Below, in pieces: positions 17,600-26,286 of a DNA stretch of 64,000 nt. The notes under the pieces are model-generated. The model was not told the DNA's origin, ran no database searches, and saw only the letters and a list, made by a program, of their open reading frames with translations. The DNA is taken from assembly GCF_003435815.1 (NCBI RefSeq), contig NZ_QTUV01000001.1, forward strand, positions 448,581 to 512,580, written 5' to 3'. How positions within the stretch are numbered: the stretch's first letter is position 1; each line of letters begins with the position of its first letter. Source of the stretch: Dorea sp. AM10-31 (GTDB lineage Bacteria; Bacillota; Clostridia; Lachnospirales; Lachnospiraceae). The position numbers were made by a program, and so were the translations under genes.

Positions 17600-17959
17600 T
17601 TAATACACCTCCGCACCAAACGGCATCAATGCCAGTTTCGCCAGTTTAAACTGCTGCAAACCAAACGGGATTCCGATAATCGTCACACATAAAGCTGCAC
17701 CCAACGCCAGATGTTCCAGTGCAAGAGGCAGACCGGATACGATCAGCCAGATGATATTCAAAAGGAACGAACCAGCTCCGCCACCATACTGCACCTCTTT
17801 TCCAAAGGGGAAAAAACTAAGCGCCGCAAATTTAAAGCACTGCATCCCTACCGGAATCCCCACAACGGTAATACACCAAAGGCAGCCTGCCAGACACCAG
17901 CTTAGCCCGCTGACTGCGCCGCCAAACACAAACCACAACACATTTCCCAGGCATCCCAT
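17600..17959 (-). CDS. YccF-domain membrane protein
   Basis: 119 residues with two copies of a YccF-type unit: VVGIPVGMQCFKFAALSFFPFG and IIGIPFGLQQFKLAKLALMPFG. Four hydrophobic segments are visible. YccF-domain proteins are small inner-membrane proteins of unknown function. It lies three bases after the upstream gene and one base before EcsC, so the three are tightly coupled behind the riboswitch. Confidence 0.85.
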   Translation of the reverse strand: MGCLGNVLWFVFGGAVSGLSWCLAGCLWCITVVGIPVGMQCFKFAALSFFPFGKEVQYGGGAGSFLLNIIWLIVSGLPLALEHLALGAALCVTIIGIPFGLQQFKLAKLALMPFGAEVY

Positions 17960-17962
17960 ATG

Positions 17963-18397
17963 CTACACCTCCACATTCATTCGATTTTTCACATCAGCAA
18001 GTATCGTTTCTATCCGCTTGATGGCATCATCCACCTGTTCTCTTGCATCTGCAATCTTGCTCTGCACCATGTAATCTGCCACCAGCCCGTCCAGAAAGAA
18101 ATCCGCAAAGGAAAGGAAGCTACCGATTTCCATGCGCAGATCCAAGGAAATCTGCACATCTCTTAATTCTCTCTGAAAACGCTGAATATCGCTTTTCGCC
18201 TGTTCCATCAACGCAGATACGTCATTCATTTTAGAATGCTTCACAAAGTCACTGATAAAGCCTCCTCCAAGCATATCAAAAATGCCCCAGTTTCTCGCAC
18301 TTCCCAACTTATCCCTTGCTGCGTAAAGGCTCTGAAGTGCCCTCTCTCCTGCCCGCACTGCTTCCTGCATTTCCTGTTTCATCATTTCGTTACTCAT
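17963..18397 (-). CDS. hypothetical coiled-coil protein behind a Mn riboswitch
   Basis: 144 residues, almost fully helical: an N-terminal helix QEMQEAVRAGERALQSLY, a Gly-rich turn FDMLGGGFISDFVKHSKM and a long coiled coil. It resembles small membrane-surface-binding proteins but no named family is certain. GAGAGGAT precedes the ATG. It is the first gene after the yybP-ykoY element, so it is the gene most directly controlled by manganese or a related signal. Confidence 0.65.
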   Translation of the reverse strand: MSNEMMKQEMQEAVRAGERALQSLYAARDKLGSARNWGIFDMLGGGFISDFVKHSKMNDVSALMEQAKSDIQRFQRELRDVQISLDLRMEIGSFLSFADFFLDGLVADYMVQSKIADAREQVDDAIKRIETILADVKNRMNVEV

Positions 18398-18456
18398 CGT
18401 TTATCCTCTCTTTCTTTTTAGCAGCCTATTGCGGCAGATTTTCTATATTTCATAAT

Positions 18457-18586
18457 AAAAAAAGACTCCTATCATGACCTCTGCCACAATAAAAGTCTTG
18501 CTATCTCATTTGCTACGGGTATCTCTCGATACCGGTTGTCGGTTACAAAACCACCTCTTTCAAGGCGTTCAGCTACTCCCTTTTTT
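18457..18586 (-). ncRNA. yybP-ykoY (Mn2+) riboswitch with terminator platform
   Basis: Read on the - strand, it starts with AAAAAAGGGAGTAGC and has ATAGCAAGAC near the 3' side, the two conserved loops of the yybP-ykoY class. Paired GGTATCGAGAGATACC lies between. The last arm AGACTTTTAT pairs with ATAGGAGTCT followed by TTTTTTT, an intrinsic terminator that would be the off state. It ends about 60 bases before the first gene of the operon. Confidence 0.85.
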
Positions 18587-18686
18587 GCTTGAGATGAATA
18601 TAACATATTGGAAATATTTTGTCAAATAATAGATTCTTCTTATCCTTCTACATCGTCAACATATGCTATATATAGTTTTAATTCTT

Positions 18687-18715
18687 TTGACATATGCTAT
18701 ATCTTGTGTTAATAT
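18687..18715 (+). promoter_or_regulatory. promoter of the ssb operon
   Basis: TTGACA, 17 bases, TAATAT. The -35 and spacer are nearly identical to those upstream of the ligA unit (38418-38446), and the sequence ACATATGCTATAT also occurs just upstream at 18659. Confidence 0.7.
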
Positions 18716-18802
18716 AATTTTGTATTTAAGTTTTTGTGCTATCCCGTCATGGGAGTCTGGACCATTCATCCAGAAGCACATGCTGTTTAAGTTTGGAAAA
18801 TC

Positions 18803-18854
18803 GTGTCATTATACTGCCGTTTTATACGGTGCTATAATGGCACTTTTTTTATTT
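18803..18854 (+). terminator. leader terminator upstream of ssb
   Basis: GTGTCATTATA...TATAATGGCAC with an inner GCCG/CGGT helix is followed by TTTTTTTATTTT. It lies between the promoter and ssb, so transcription of the operon must pass it. Confidence 0.8.
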
Positions 18855-18896
18855 TAATCTATTTTAACGCCCAAAGAGGCAGAAAGGAGAATTTTT

Positions 18897-19598
18897 ATGT
18901 CAGCAATTTTAACAATTTTAGGGAGGGCCACAAGAGATCCTGAGATGCAGCAAGGGAAAAATTCCGGTACGGAATATGTTTCTCTGGACATTGCAGTTTC
19001 ACAGCGAGGCCAGGATGGAAAGGAAGAAACCATTTACTATCAGTGCTATTTTAACAAGTTCCTTGCAGAACGCTTAGCAAAAGCAGGCGTAAAGAAAGGA
19101 ACCGGGCTGATGATCTATGGTGATCTGGAGCTTCATCCGTTCATTTATCAGAAAGGAAAGAATGCGGGGCAGGCAAATGCCGGTCCGAGAATCAATGTCA
19201 AGGACTGGCACTTTGTACCATCCAACCGTTCTGACAGCAATACCGGACATCCGGGTGCAAACCAGAACAGCCAGCCGAATGGTGGTGCGGCAACGCCCGG
19301 TGCAGCCGGCAATGGCAGCTACCCGATGCAGGGAAATCCCAATGGCAGCTACCAGAATCAGGCAATGCCTGGCGGCTATCCACGGCAAGGAATGGCTCCA
19401 GCTAACGGTGCCTACACGCCTCCTGCAAATGGCGGACAGTATCAGGCTCCTCCAAACGGAACCGGTCAGCCACAGAGTAGCTACCCGCCGCAGGGCAGTT
19501 ATACCGGAATGCCAAATTACGGAGGTATGCCGGGCAGTCAGCCAACTGACGGCTTTCAAAATGTGCCGGAACAGATGGCTTCCCAGTTGCCCTATTAA
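18897..19598 (+). CDS. ssb: single-stranded DNA-binding protein
   Basis: 233 residues. Residues 1-110 form the OB fold (TILGRATRDPEMQQGKNSGT, then YYQCYFNKFLAERLAKAGVKKG). The long C-terminal half is a low-complexity linker rich in Gly, Asn, Pro and Gln. The usual acidic DDDIPF-type tip is absent; the protein ends in EQMASQLPY, so contacts with host replication proteins may be altered. AAGGAG lies 8 bases before the start. It is the first gene of the backbone operon and probably coats the transferred single strand. Confidence 0.9.
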   Translation: MSAILTILGRATRDPEMQQGKNSGTEYVSLDIAVSQRGQDGKEETIYYQCYFNKFLAERLAKAGVKKGTGLMIYGDLELHPFIYQKGKNAGQANAGPRINVKDWHFVPSNRSDSNTGHPGANQNSQPNGGAATPGAAGNGSYPMQGNPNGSYQNQAMPGGYPRQGMAPANGAYTPPANGGQYQAPPNGTGQPQSSYPPQGSYTGMPNYGGMPGSQPTDGFQNVPEQMASQLPY

Positions 19599-19618
19599 CT
19601 CTCAAGGAACCCTATGTT

Positions 19619-19665
19619 GAGGAATTGCATTTATCATCTTTGTGATGATGCAGTTCCTCTTTTTC
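19619..19665 (+). terminator. terminator after ssb
   Basis: GAGGAATTGCAT and ATGCAGTTCCTC pair (one mismatch) around a loop with an inner CATC/GATG helix, followed by TTTTT. It could lower expression of the downstream genes. Confidence 0.75.
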
Positions 19666-19739
19666 ATGTCCGGAAGCAGTGATTTTCCATCCAGCTTCCG
19701 GACTCGTCTAAGAATCACGAATCAGAAAGGAATCATCCC

Positions 19740-20516
19740 ATGAAAAAATCAAATCGAAAAAAATTCTTACAGTTTGTCGTGCTTGTACTGTTTCTTGCAG
19801 CTCTTTTCGTACCACAGGATGCCAACCGGCTTCTGATTGCAGGCATTGCCCTGATCGGTATCGGAGTCACGCTGTTCAGTTATCTTCTCCCGCTTTTCAC
19901 GGAACGCCTGAAAAGCAGGGAGCATAAGCCCCGAAAACGCCCAGAAAGAACCCGTCATCTGGAAGGAACACCTGATCTGGAAACCATTCTCTGGAGACAG
20001 ATCAAATTCCAGATTACCGGAAAGCTCAAGGAAGCCTTCCCGGATGCCACATGGGATTTTGTGAAAGAACCACCGCTCTCCCGGATACTGGATGGAGAAC
20101 CATTACGGATTCGCACCCGGAATACCGGAAGTTATAATTTTGCGGAAATTCTCATGGATGCCCGTGGCAGTCTGACGCTTCAGATGATGACCATTGAATC
20201 CTTACATAAAAAGGAACCGTCAGAAGGAAATCCGGATTCCAGACCAGCCGTTAATCCCAAATCATGGTATTCCCTGATTGGGAAACCGCTACTGATGGAA
20301 TTGGTCGGTGACTTACAGGCAAGGGGCTATGAAAAGCTGTTTATCAACGAGCAGGGAGATGTCTATATTCTGAACGGCACTGAACCGGAAGTCCGGGGAA
20401 AGCTGGAACATTTCCCGCCCAAAGATTACTGGAGCGAATTGACGGAGATTTTTACTGAAGATGAATTGACCACAGAAGAGACAGAGCAGGCACTGGAACT
20501 GTCCTGGATCTCATAA
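19740..20516 (+). CDS. membrane-anchored hypothetical protein
   Basis: 258 residues. Two hydrophobic helices at about residues 11-25 and 30-50 are followed by a basic hinge (KSREHKPRKRPERTRH) and a soluble domain of about 190 residues. The soluble part has the segments FPDATWDFVKEPPLSRILDG and PRGSLTLQM-like beta strands. The acidic C-terminus is TEETEQALELSW. AAAGGAATCATCCC precedes the ATG. It lies between ssb and the AAA+ ATPase on the same strand. No family recognised. Confidence 0.6.
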   Translation: MKKSNRKKFLQFVVLVLFLAALFVPQDANRLLIAGIALIGIGVTLFSYLLPLFTERLKSREHKPRKRPERTRHLEGTPDLETILWRQIKFQITGKLKEAFPDATWDFVKEPPLSRILDGEPLRIRTRNTGSYNFAEILMDARGSLTLQMMTIESLHKKEPSEGNPDSRPAVNPKSWYSLIGKPLLMELVGDLQARGYEKLFINEQGDVYILNGTEPEVRGKLEHFPPKDYWSELTEIFTEDELTTEETEQALELSWIS

Positions 20517-20532
20517 GAAGGAGGAACGAATC

Positions 20533-22344
20533 ATGGCAAATAACATCGTAGCAACCTGGGGGTTCAAACGCAAACTCCCGGAACCATTTGAGGATTATAC
20601 AGATCATGCAATCTTTGATGACATTGCATCCAAATACTGTACACAGCCACGGAAAAAATCCACGCTTCATGCAGCTACCCTGCGGGCAGTCCTTGCTTAT
20701 CTGGAGCTGGAAAGCCCGGTTGGCAGTACCTCGCCGGAAAAGCTTGGGGCGGTCGGTACCCAATCCAACAATTTTGTTGTGGCGGAATATCCGAGCAAAA
20801 CCGGTGATCTTCAGGTGGTTGTCTACAATCAACTAAACGGAAAGTTTTACGGAGGCTGCTATACCCCTCCGCCGGATGTGGAAAGCACACCGGAAAAATA
20901 CGAATTTAAAGACTCCAAACAGTCCGGTGCGGCTCTGCTGTTCGCACTGATGCCGGTTTTTCTGGCAGATGAAGAGTGTAATGAAAAGTATCAGGAATTA
21001 AAAGCGCACCGGGACAACGGTTATCCCAATCTGGACGCCGCTGCGGAAACAGCAGCCGTTCTCTGCGACAACATTTACCGGAGAACCCGCTATTCATCAG
21101 GTCTCCCGACCGGTGGTGTTAAGATTGACCTTCCGACAAACGGCGTATTGTCGCTGATCAAACCGTTAAATATCCAGAAGGGGGTCTATGCACCAACCGA
21201 AGTGCTCCATGGAGACTTTCAGGTGTTACGTCCAGGAAGTGGATTTAAGAAAGCACAGGCAGCCATTTCCAGAGATGATTTTGTTGGGAAATTTATCCTG
21301 ACCGCATCCCGAAGGCTGTCTCCGGAAGAGGAAGTATCTGTTCCGCCATTGGCAGAGTGGTACATCATCCCTCCGGAAATCAAACGGATCTGCGAACATG
21401 CAAAGCTGACAACGGATACCACACAGCCGATGCGGAATTTTCTTTTACGTGGACCGGCAGGTACCGGAAAGACCGAAGGAGCCAAAGCCATTGCTTCCGC
21501 ACTTCACCTTCCTTACCGCTGCATTACCTGTTCCGCAAACACAGAGGTATTCGACCTTTTAGGTCAGATTCTTCCGGATGTGGACGGAAAACGCACCCGG
21601 CTTCAGCGGCAGTACCCGTCTTTTCAGGAAATCCAGTTAGATCCTTCCGGTGCCTATCAGAAGCTGACCGGAAACTATGATGAAGAGATTTCTGCCGAAG
21701 ACACCTACCAGAAGCTGATCGATACGATTTTTGATGAAATGCACAGCTATTATAAGGAACACACCTCCGGTCAGAATTTCCAGTATGTGGATACGCCTCT
21801 GGTCGAAGCCATCCGCTATGGGTATATTCTTGAGATACAGGAGCCTACGGTCATTGCTAATCCCGGTGTACTGGTTGGACTTAACTCCCTTTTAGACCGC
21901 TGTAACAGCGTATATCTTCCAAACGGAGAAACCATCCACCGTCATCCGGATACGACCATCGTAATCACCACAAACAATGACTATGCAGGCTGTAAACAGA
22001 TGAATCAGTCTGTCATTTCCCGAATGAACCTTGTGATTGATCTGGATGAACCGGATGAGGATACACAGGTAGAACGTGCCATGGCTGTTACCGGATGCAA
22101 GGATGCAAAAACGGTACGTCTGATGACACGCATTGTCAAATCCATGGCTGTCTACTGCAGGGAAAACCTCATTACAGATGGCTGCTGCGGCATGAGGGAG
22201 CTGATCTCCTGGGTACAGTCCTACATGGTCTGCGGGGATATCCGGGAAGCGGCCCGTTACACGGTGCTTGCCTCTGTCTCTGCCGATGCTGAGAACCGTA
22301 CGGAAGTGGAAGAAAGCTGTCTGGATACTGTGCTTGCTGCGTAG
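20533..22344 (+). CDS. MoxR-like AAA+ ATPase
   Basis: 603 residues. An N-terminal region of about 300 residues has no recognised domain. The AAA+ core follows: Walker A GPAGTGKTEGAKAIASAL near residue 306, sensor 1 TTIVITTNND and an arginine finger in SVISRMN. At the Walker B position the sequence reads YILEIQEPTV, so the usual Asp-Glu is Gln-Glu. MoxR ATPases act as chaperones with VWA-domain partners, and such a partner lies two genes downstream. GAAGGAGG stands 9 bases before the start. Substrate unknown. Confidence 0.85.
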   Translation: MANNIVATWGFKRKLPEPFEDYTDHAIFDDIASKYCTQPRKKSTLHAATLRAVLAYLELESPVGSTSPEKLGAVGTQSNNFVVAEYPSKTGDLQVVVYNQLNGKFYGGCYTPPPDVESTPEKYEFKDSKQSGAALLFALMPVFLADEECNEKYQELKAHRDNGYPNLDAAAETAAVLCDNIYRRTRYSSGLPTGGVKIDLPTNGVLSLIKPLNIQKGVYAPTEVLHGDFQVLRPGSGFKKAQAAISRDDFVGKFILTASRRLSPEEEVSVPPLAEWYIIPPEIKRICEHAKLTTDTTQPMRNFLLRGPAGTGKTEGAKAIASALHLPYRCITCSANTEVFDLLGQILPDVDGKRTRLQRQYPSFQEIQLDPSGAYQKLTGNYDEEISAEDTYQKLIDTIFDEMHSYYKEHTSGQNFQYVDTPLVEAIRYGYILEIQEPTVIANPGVLVGLNSLLDRCNSVYLPNGETIHRHPDTTIVITTNNDYAGCKQMNQSVISRMNLVIDLDEPDEDTQVERAMAVTGCKDAKTVRLMTRIVKSMAVYCRENLITDGCCGMRELISWVQSYMVCGDIREAARYTVLASVSADAENRTEVEESCLDTVLAA

Positions 22345-22353
22345 GACACGCCT

Positions 22354-22620
22354 ATGAGAAAAGCAGCACTCACAGAAGCCCAGATTCGAAAGCATCTGGC
22401 AGATAATCTGTCTTATCTTCGGCAAGCCAAAACACCGAAGTTATCACAAAAGGCAGTTGCCAGAATCTTAAATCTTCCCCCGAAAACCATTATGAATTAT
22501 GAAAATGCAAAATCCTCCCCGATGGCTTATGCCGTCCTGCGCCTTGCTGTGTATTACGGCTGCACGATGGAGGAACTGCTGACAAAAAATCTAAGAAAAG
22601 AAAGGAAGAATATCACGTGA
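22354..22620 (+). CDS. small XRE-type helix-turn-helix protein
   Basis: 88 residues. LADNLSYLRQAKTPKLSQKA, then VARILNLPPKTIMNYENAKS is a Cro/XRE helix-turn-helix; the C-terminus is basic. It sits between the MoxR-like and VWA genes and its stop overlaps the VWA start codon (GTGA), so it is coupled to the pair and may regulate them. No strong ribosome-binding site is visible before the ATG. Confidence 0.75.
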   Translation: MRKAALTEAQIRKHLADNLSYLRQAKTPKLSQKAVARILNLPPKTIMNYENAKSSPMAYAVLRLAVYYGCTMEELLTKNLRKERKNIT

Positions 22621-24734
22621 ATCACAGCCAAAGAAATTTAAAGAAACTAATCCGGGCAAAAGAGGATTCCATTGCGGATGAGGAGTTATTCCTCTCCGCT
22701 GCCTATCAGAAGTACCAGACCTCCCTTGTCAGAGCCGTTACCGGACGTTACCGGTATGGACTGCAGGTACTGCTGGACTGGGACATTTCCGAACAGGCAG
22801 GCGTTGCATATACCGACAACTATAAGGTACATCTCAACGCAGCGAACCCGATCACCCAGTCTTTCCCCACCCGTTTCTTACGTTCCCAGAGCCTGACAGG
22901 GCTCACTGGGCATGAAGTGGGGCACTTACTCTATTCTGATTTCACAGCCCACGCTGTTCATCTGAGGAGTCTGGAAAACGGTTCCTTCTATCCGAAGGAG
23001 CCGGAGCTATCCCTTCCCGCTTATCAGACAGCACTGGAGGAGATCAAGGAAGTGTTAGAAGAAAAGGACAAAGCCGGATGCCTGACACTGGCACGATGTG
23101 CCGGAATTTTTCAAAACATTCTGGAAGACATCCATATTGAAGACCGTATGTGTGAGGAGTTCCACGGCACCTTCCGACAGGGGATTGAACTCAATAACCT
23201 GCGTATGTCCGAACAGATTCCTTCCATACAGGAACAAATTGACAAAGATTACCAGCCATTTTCCATCATTGCCAACCTGATCCTTTCCTATTGCCGGACC
23301 GGAAACATCAACAATCCCACCGGCTATCAGGGGGAGTATCTGGATAGCATTTCCGATTGTACCGATCTTCTGGATGCGGCAATGGAATCGGAAAAAGGCA
23401 CTGACCGGATGCTGACTTCTAATGCACTCTTAGCCCTGACCTGGAACTATATCCAGCCGCTCATCGAAAAGACACGGGAGGAATTGGAAATGCATGGCGA
23501 GGATTCCGCTGCCGATGCTCTGGAAGAGCTTCTGGGGGATGAAGTTAGCAGCGGTTCTCCTCTTCCGGCCGGGAAAAGCGGTGCCATTCCAAAGAATATC
23601 AAACCAGCTTCCCCAAAAGGAAGCGGGAATGATGAGGGCAATGCTCCTTCCGGCCCACGTACCAAAGAGGATGCCATAGAGGAAGCCAAACAGGTGCTTT
23701 CGGAAGAAGGCGGGCGCATTGCTCTTACAAAGACCAATACCATTCTGGATGAAAACACCCCCGGCGTCACTTATGCCAGTCAGTATCAGGGCAGCGGCTA
23801 TGAGCATGCTGCAGAGGATCTGTTCCGGATCTTGAACGATGTGGCTACAGAAAAGGTGCAGGAAGACTGTCAGACGGAACTGACCGAGGAACTGCAGAAA
23901 ACAGCCAATGACATTCATTACGGCAATGCCCATGCAGGCATCCATGTTACCATCCATCGCCTGACCAGTGTTTCCGATTACCTGAAGAATGAATACCAAA
24001 CAGTTGCTCCTCCTCTCCTGCGGGCTTCCAAAAAGCTGCAAAGCACCATCCTGCCGCTTTTGAAAGAAGAACAGCAGGGGGGAAAGCAGAAGAATCTCCT
24101 GTTTGGAAAACGTCTGGATTTCCATGCTCTCTATAAGACAGACGGAACCATCTTTACCAGAACCAGACTTCCGGGAGAGGAAAAACGTCTGGCTGTTGCC
24201 CTCCTGATTGACGAGAGTGGTTCGATGGGTTGGGGTGACCGGATGACACATGCAAGAAAGACTGCCATTGTCCTTTATGATTTCTGTAAAAGCCTCGGTA
24301 TCCCTATCACCATTTACGGGCATTCCACGGATGCAGGCGGCGTTGCTCTTTACTCCTATGCAGAATTTGATTCTGTGGACAATGAGGACTGTTACCGGCT
24401 GATGGATATGTGCGACCGCAACGGGAACCGGGACGGCGCAGCTCTCCGCTTCGTAGCAGAGCATTTGTGCACACGTCCGGAGCTTCAGAAGCTGCTGATC
24501 CTGATTTCTGACGGTCAGCCAGCCGATTACGGCTACAGCGGAACGGAAGCAGAGGCAGATCTGCGGGGCATCAAGAAAGAATACGAAAAACGGGATGTCA
24601 TCCTGTTTGCGGCTGCCATTGGTGACGATAAGGAAAATATCCGCCGGATTTACAAGGACGGATTCCTGGATATCACGAAACTGGAAGAGCTTCCAAAGAA
24701 TATGGCACAGCTTGTCAAACAGCATCTCAAATAA
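22617..24734 (+). CDS. VWA-domain protein with HExxH motif
   Basis: 705 residues with a GTG start behind AAAGGAAG. Residues 99-103 are HEVGH in GLTGHEVGHLLYSDF, a zinc-protease-like motif. Residues about 320-355 are a low-complexity linker. The C-terminal von Willebrand A domain begins near residue 522 with the MIDAS motif DESGSMGWG, followed by LILISDGQPADYG and FAAAIGDD. The order resembles CobT-like or COG3864-like VWA proteins that pair with MoxR ATPases. The MoxR-like gene is two genes upstream. Whether it cleaves protein is not shown. Confidence 0.8.
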   Translation: MNHSQRNLKKLIRAKEDSIADEELFLSAAYQKYQTSLVRAVTGRYRYGLQVLLDWDISEQAGVAYTDNYKVHLNAANPITQSFPTRFLRSQSLTGLTGHEVGHLLYSDFTAHAVHLRSLENGSFYPKEPELSLPAYQTALEEIKEVLEEKDKAGCLTLARCAGIFQNILEDIHIEDRMCEEFHGTFRQGIELNNLRMSEQIPSIQEQIDKDYQPFSIIANLILSYCRTGNINNPTGYQGEYLDSISDCTDLLDAAMESEKGTDRMLTSNALLALTWNYIQPLIEKTREELEMHGEDSAADALEELLGDEVSSGSPLPAGKSGAIPKNIKPASPKGSGNDEGNAPSGPRTKEDAIEEAKQVLSEEGGRIALTKTNTILDENTPGVTYASQYQGSGYEHAAEDLFRILNDVATEKVQEDCQTELTEELQKTANDIHYGNAHAGIHVTIHRLTSVSDYLKNEYQTVAPPLLRASKKLQSTILPLLKEEQQGGKQKNLLFGKRLDFHALYKTDGTIFTRTRLPGEEKRLAVALLIDESGSMGWGDRMTHARKTAIVLYDFCKSLGIPITIYGHSTDAGGVALYSYAEFDSVDNEDCYRLMDMCDRNGNRDGAALRFVAEHLCTRPELQKLLILISDGQPADYGYSGTEAEADLRGIKKEYEKRDVILFAAAIGDDKENIRRIYKDGFLDITKLEELPKNMAQLVKQHLK

Positions 24735-24750
24735 AGGAAGGTGAACACTC

Positions 24751-25437
24751 ATGAATGAAACTTATCAAAACCGGATTACCGACCAGATCTGCAAGATCCA
24801 GAATGACCGGGCACTCATTGCCTTTTATGACCGGCTCCGCTACGCACCACTCGGCAGCTATGCACAGCTTCATGCCAAAGGGGAATATCAGGAAAACGGG
24901 CATAAAGTACATTCTTTAATCTGCGTCACCATTCAGGATTATTCCAACGGTACCGGAGACCGGAACATCATCACCCGTTTCAATCTGGCACCGGAACAGA
25001 TCCAGTTCCTCTTAACCCGGATCACTTCCGGTTTTCAGGAATTTGAATGGAGCCAGAGCAAGATCTACGGCAATCCCGATCAGAACGGTTATTCCACAGC
25101 CCAGATGTTTTATATCTCCAGACATCCCTATGATTCCAAAGGGCAGCCTATGAAAAGCCCATGGAAAATCCAGATTGTAAATGGGAAAGGCATCAAAGCA
25201 CAGAATAAGAACGGTGGTTCCTACATGCAGCCACGCAGCTTCCAGTCCGAAAAGACGACAGCCATCCAGCTTACCGACATGGATCTGTTCACGCTTCTGA
25301 AGCGGACGGATTCCTATATTTCCAACTGGGAAACGGTGATTGCTGCATCACTGATCAATAACGGAAAACGGATGCTGGCAGACCAGCAGAACAGTCAAAT
25401 GCAACAGACAGCACAGGCTCCGCCTTACGCTGCCTAA
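24751..25437 (+). CDS. hypothetical protein of the MoxR-VWA operon
   Basis: 228 residues, soluble, not recognised. The middle part is beta-rich (HSLICVTIQDYSNGTGDRNI, then NLAPEQIQFLLTRI); the C-terminal 30 residues are rich in Gln and Ala (QNSQMQQTAQAPPYAA), similar in style to the SSB tail. AAGGAAGGTG lies 7 bases before the ATG. It starts 16 bases after the VWA gene and ends just before a terminator, so it is the last gene of this transcript part. A nucleic-acid-related role is a guess from its neighbours. Confidence 0.6.
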   Translation: MNETYQNRITDQICKIQNDRALIAFYDRLRYAPLGSYAQLHAKGEYQENGHKVHSLICVTIQDYSNGTGDRNIITRFNLAPEQIQFLLTRITSGFQEFEWSQSKIYGNPDQNGYSTAQMFYISRHPYDSKGQPMKSPWKIQIVNGKGIKAQNKNGGSYMQPRSFQSEKTTAIQLTDMDLFTLLKRTDSYISNWETVIAASLINNGKRMLADQQNSQMQQTAQAPPYAA

Positions 25438-25447
25438 ATTTTCAGAA

Positions 25448-25480
25448 GAGAAGCGGTACTTTACTGCTTCTCCTCTTTTT
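25448..25480 (+). terminator. intrinsic terminator
   Basis: GAGAAGC...GCTTCTC, then CTCTTTTT, between the 228-residue protein and the AbrB-like gene. Confidence 0.75.
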
Positions 25481-25499
25481 AAGAAAGGAGACTTTAGTT

Positions 25500-26018
25500 A
25501 TGAATATTGCACTCATCCGGACCATGGACTCTCAGGGGCGTATCGTCATCCCTGCAGAAATCCGGAAACAAATGAAGCTCTCAGACGGAGATGCACTGGA
25601 ACTGGAAAATGTGGGAATGGAGCTGCTTTTACGCAAATGCCCTACCCACTTAAACGGAAAAGAGGAAATGGCTTCCTATCTTTCCGTCCTCTACAGTGTC
25701 ATCCACTGTGGTATCGCAATTTGCAGTGAGGCTCACATACTCGTATCTGCGGGCATCTATCTTCCGGAAGGCACTCCCGTTACAGAAGAACTCGCCGAAT
25801 TGGTTGCGGACGGCCAGGAACTGATCTCTGCTGAGAACTGCCCTGTCTACCCGGTATCCAACACCCGTCAACCGGTTTGTGCTTTTTTCCCGATTTTAAG
25901 GGAAGACAGAGAGCCGCTGGCACTTCTTCTCTGTTCCAGAACCGGACAGCATTTATCCGAGATGGAATTGGGATGCGCTAAACTGGTCGCTGCCGTAATT
26001 GCAAACAAAATTAAGTAA
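25500..26018 (+). CDS. AbrB/SpoVT-like transcription regulator
   Basis: 172 residues. The N-terminal 50 residues are a swapped-hairpin AbrB domain: RTMDSQGRIVIPAEIRKQM, then LSDGDALELE. The remaining 120 residues form a GAF-like domain, as in SpoVT, which may bind a small ligand. AAAGGAG lies 8 bases before the start. It opens a run of six small genes and follows a terminator, so it may control that run. Confidence 0.85.
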   Translation: MNIALIRTMDSQGRIVIPAEIRKQMKLSDGDALELENVGMELLLRKCPTHLNGKEEMASYLSVLYSVIHCGIAICSEAHILVSAGIYLPEGTPVTEELAELVADGQELISAENCPVYPVSNTRQPVCAFFPILREDREPLALLLCSRTGQHLSEMELGCAKLVAAVIANKIK

Positions 26019-26037
26019 GGAAAGGAGCGTGAAATCA

Positions 26038-26286
26038 ATGAAGAATACAAATATAACCTTACACATCACCCAAAAGAAAGAATATGTCCTCACCGGAATC
26101 CTGTCCCTGCCCCTCCATCTGGGAGAACGGGCGTGGATCTATAGTTATAACCAGACCTTTGCTACCAGTCCGGTGCAGAGTATTCTGGAAGTATCCGAAA
26201 ACGGTGTGGTATTTGAGACCTGCAACAGTATTTACCGTCTCAGCTACACCCGTGTTCCGATGGAGCTGGAGGCGATGTGTGCTTGA
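26038..26286 (+). CDS. hypothetical protein
   Basis: 82 residues, beta-rich (TLHITQKKEYVLTGILSLPL, then VLEVSENGVVFETCNSIYRL). Start chosen at the ATG with GGAAAGGAG about 10 bases upstream, 20 bases after the AbrB-like gene. The stop overlaps the next gene by 10 bases. No family recognised. Confidence 0.6.
   Translation: MKNTNITLHITQKKEYVLTGILSLPLHLGERAWIYSYNQTFATSPVQSILEVSENGVVFETCNSIYRLSYTRVPMELEAMCA

Noticed and set aside
18525..18560. CRISPR-like or tRNA-like folding near the riboswitch
   Set aside because: The fold is explained by the yybP-ykoY consensus loops; no repeat-spacer pattern or cloverleaf. No CRISPR array was seen anywhere in the window.
18663..18857. 64-codon + strand frame before ssb
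   Set aside because: It lies over the promoter and leader terminator; hydrophobic content is a by-product of AT-rich regulatory DNA.
23430..24752. 440-codon - strand frame opposite the VWA gene
   Set aside because: Antisense shadow of a real gene with complete VWA motifs; no start context.
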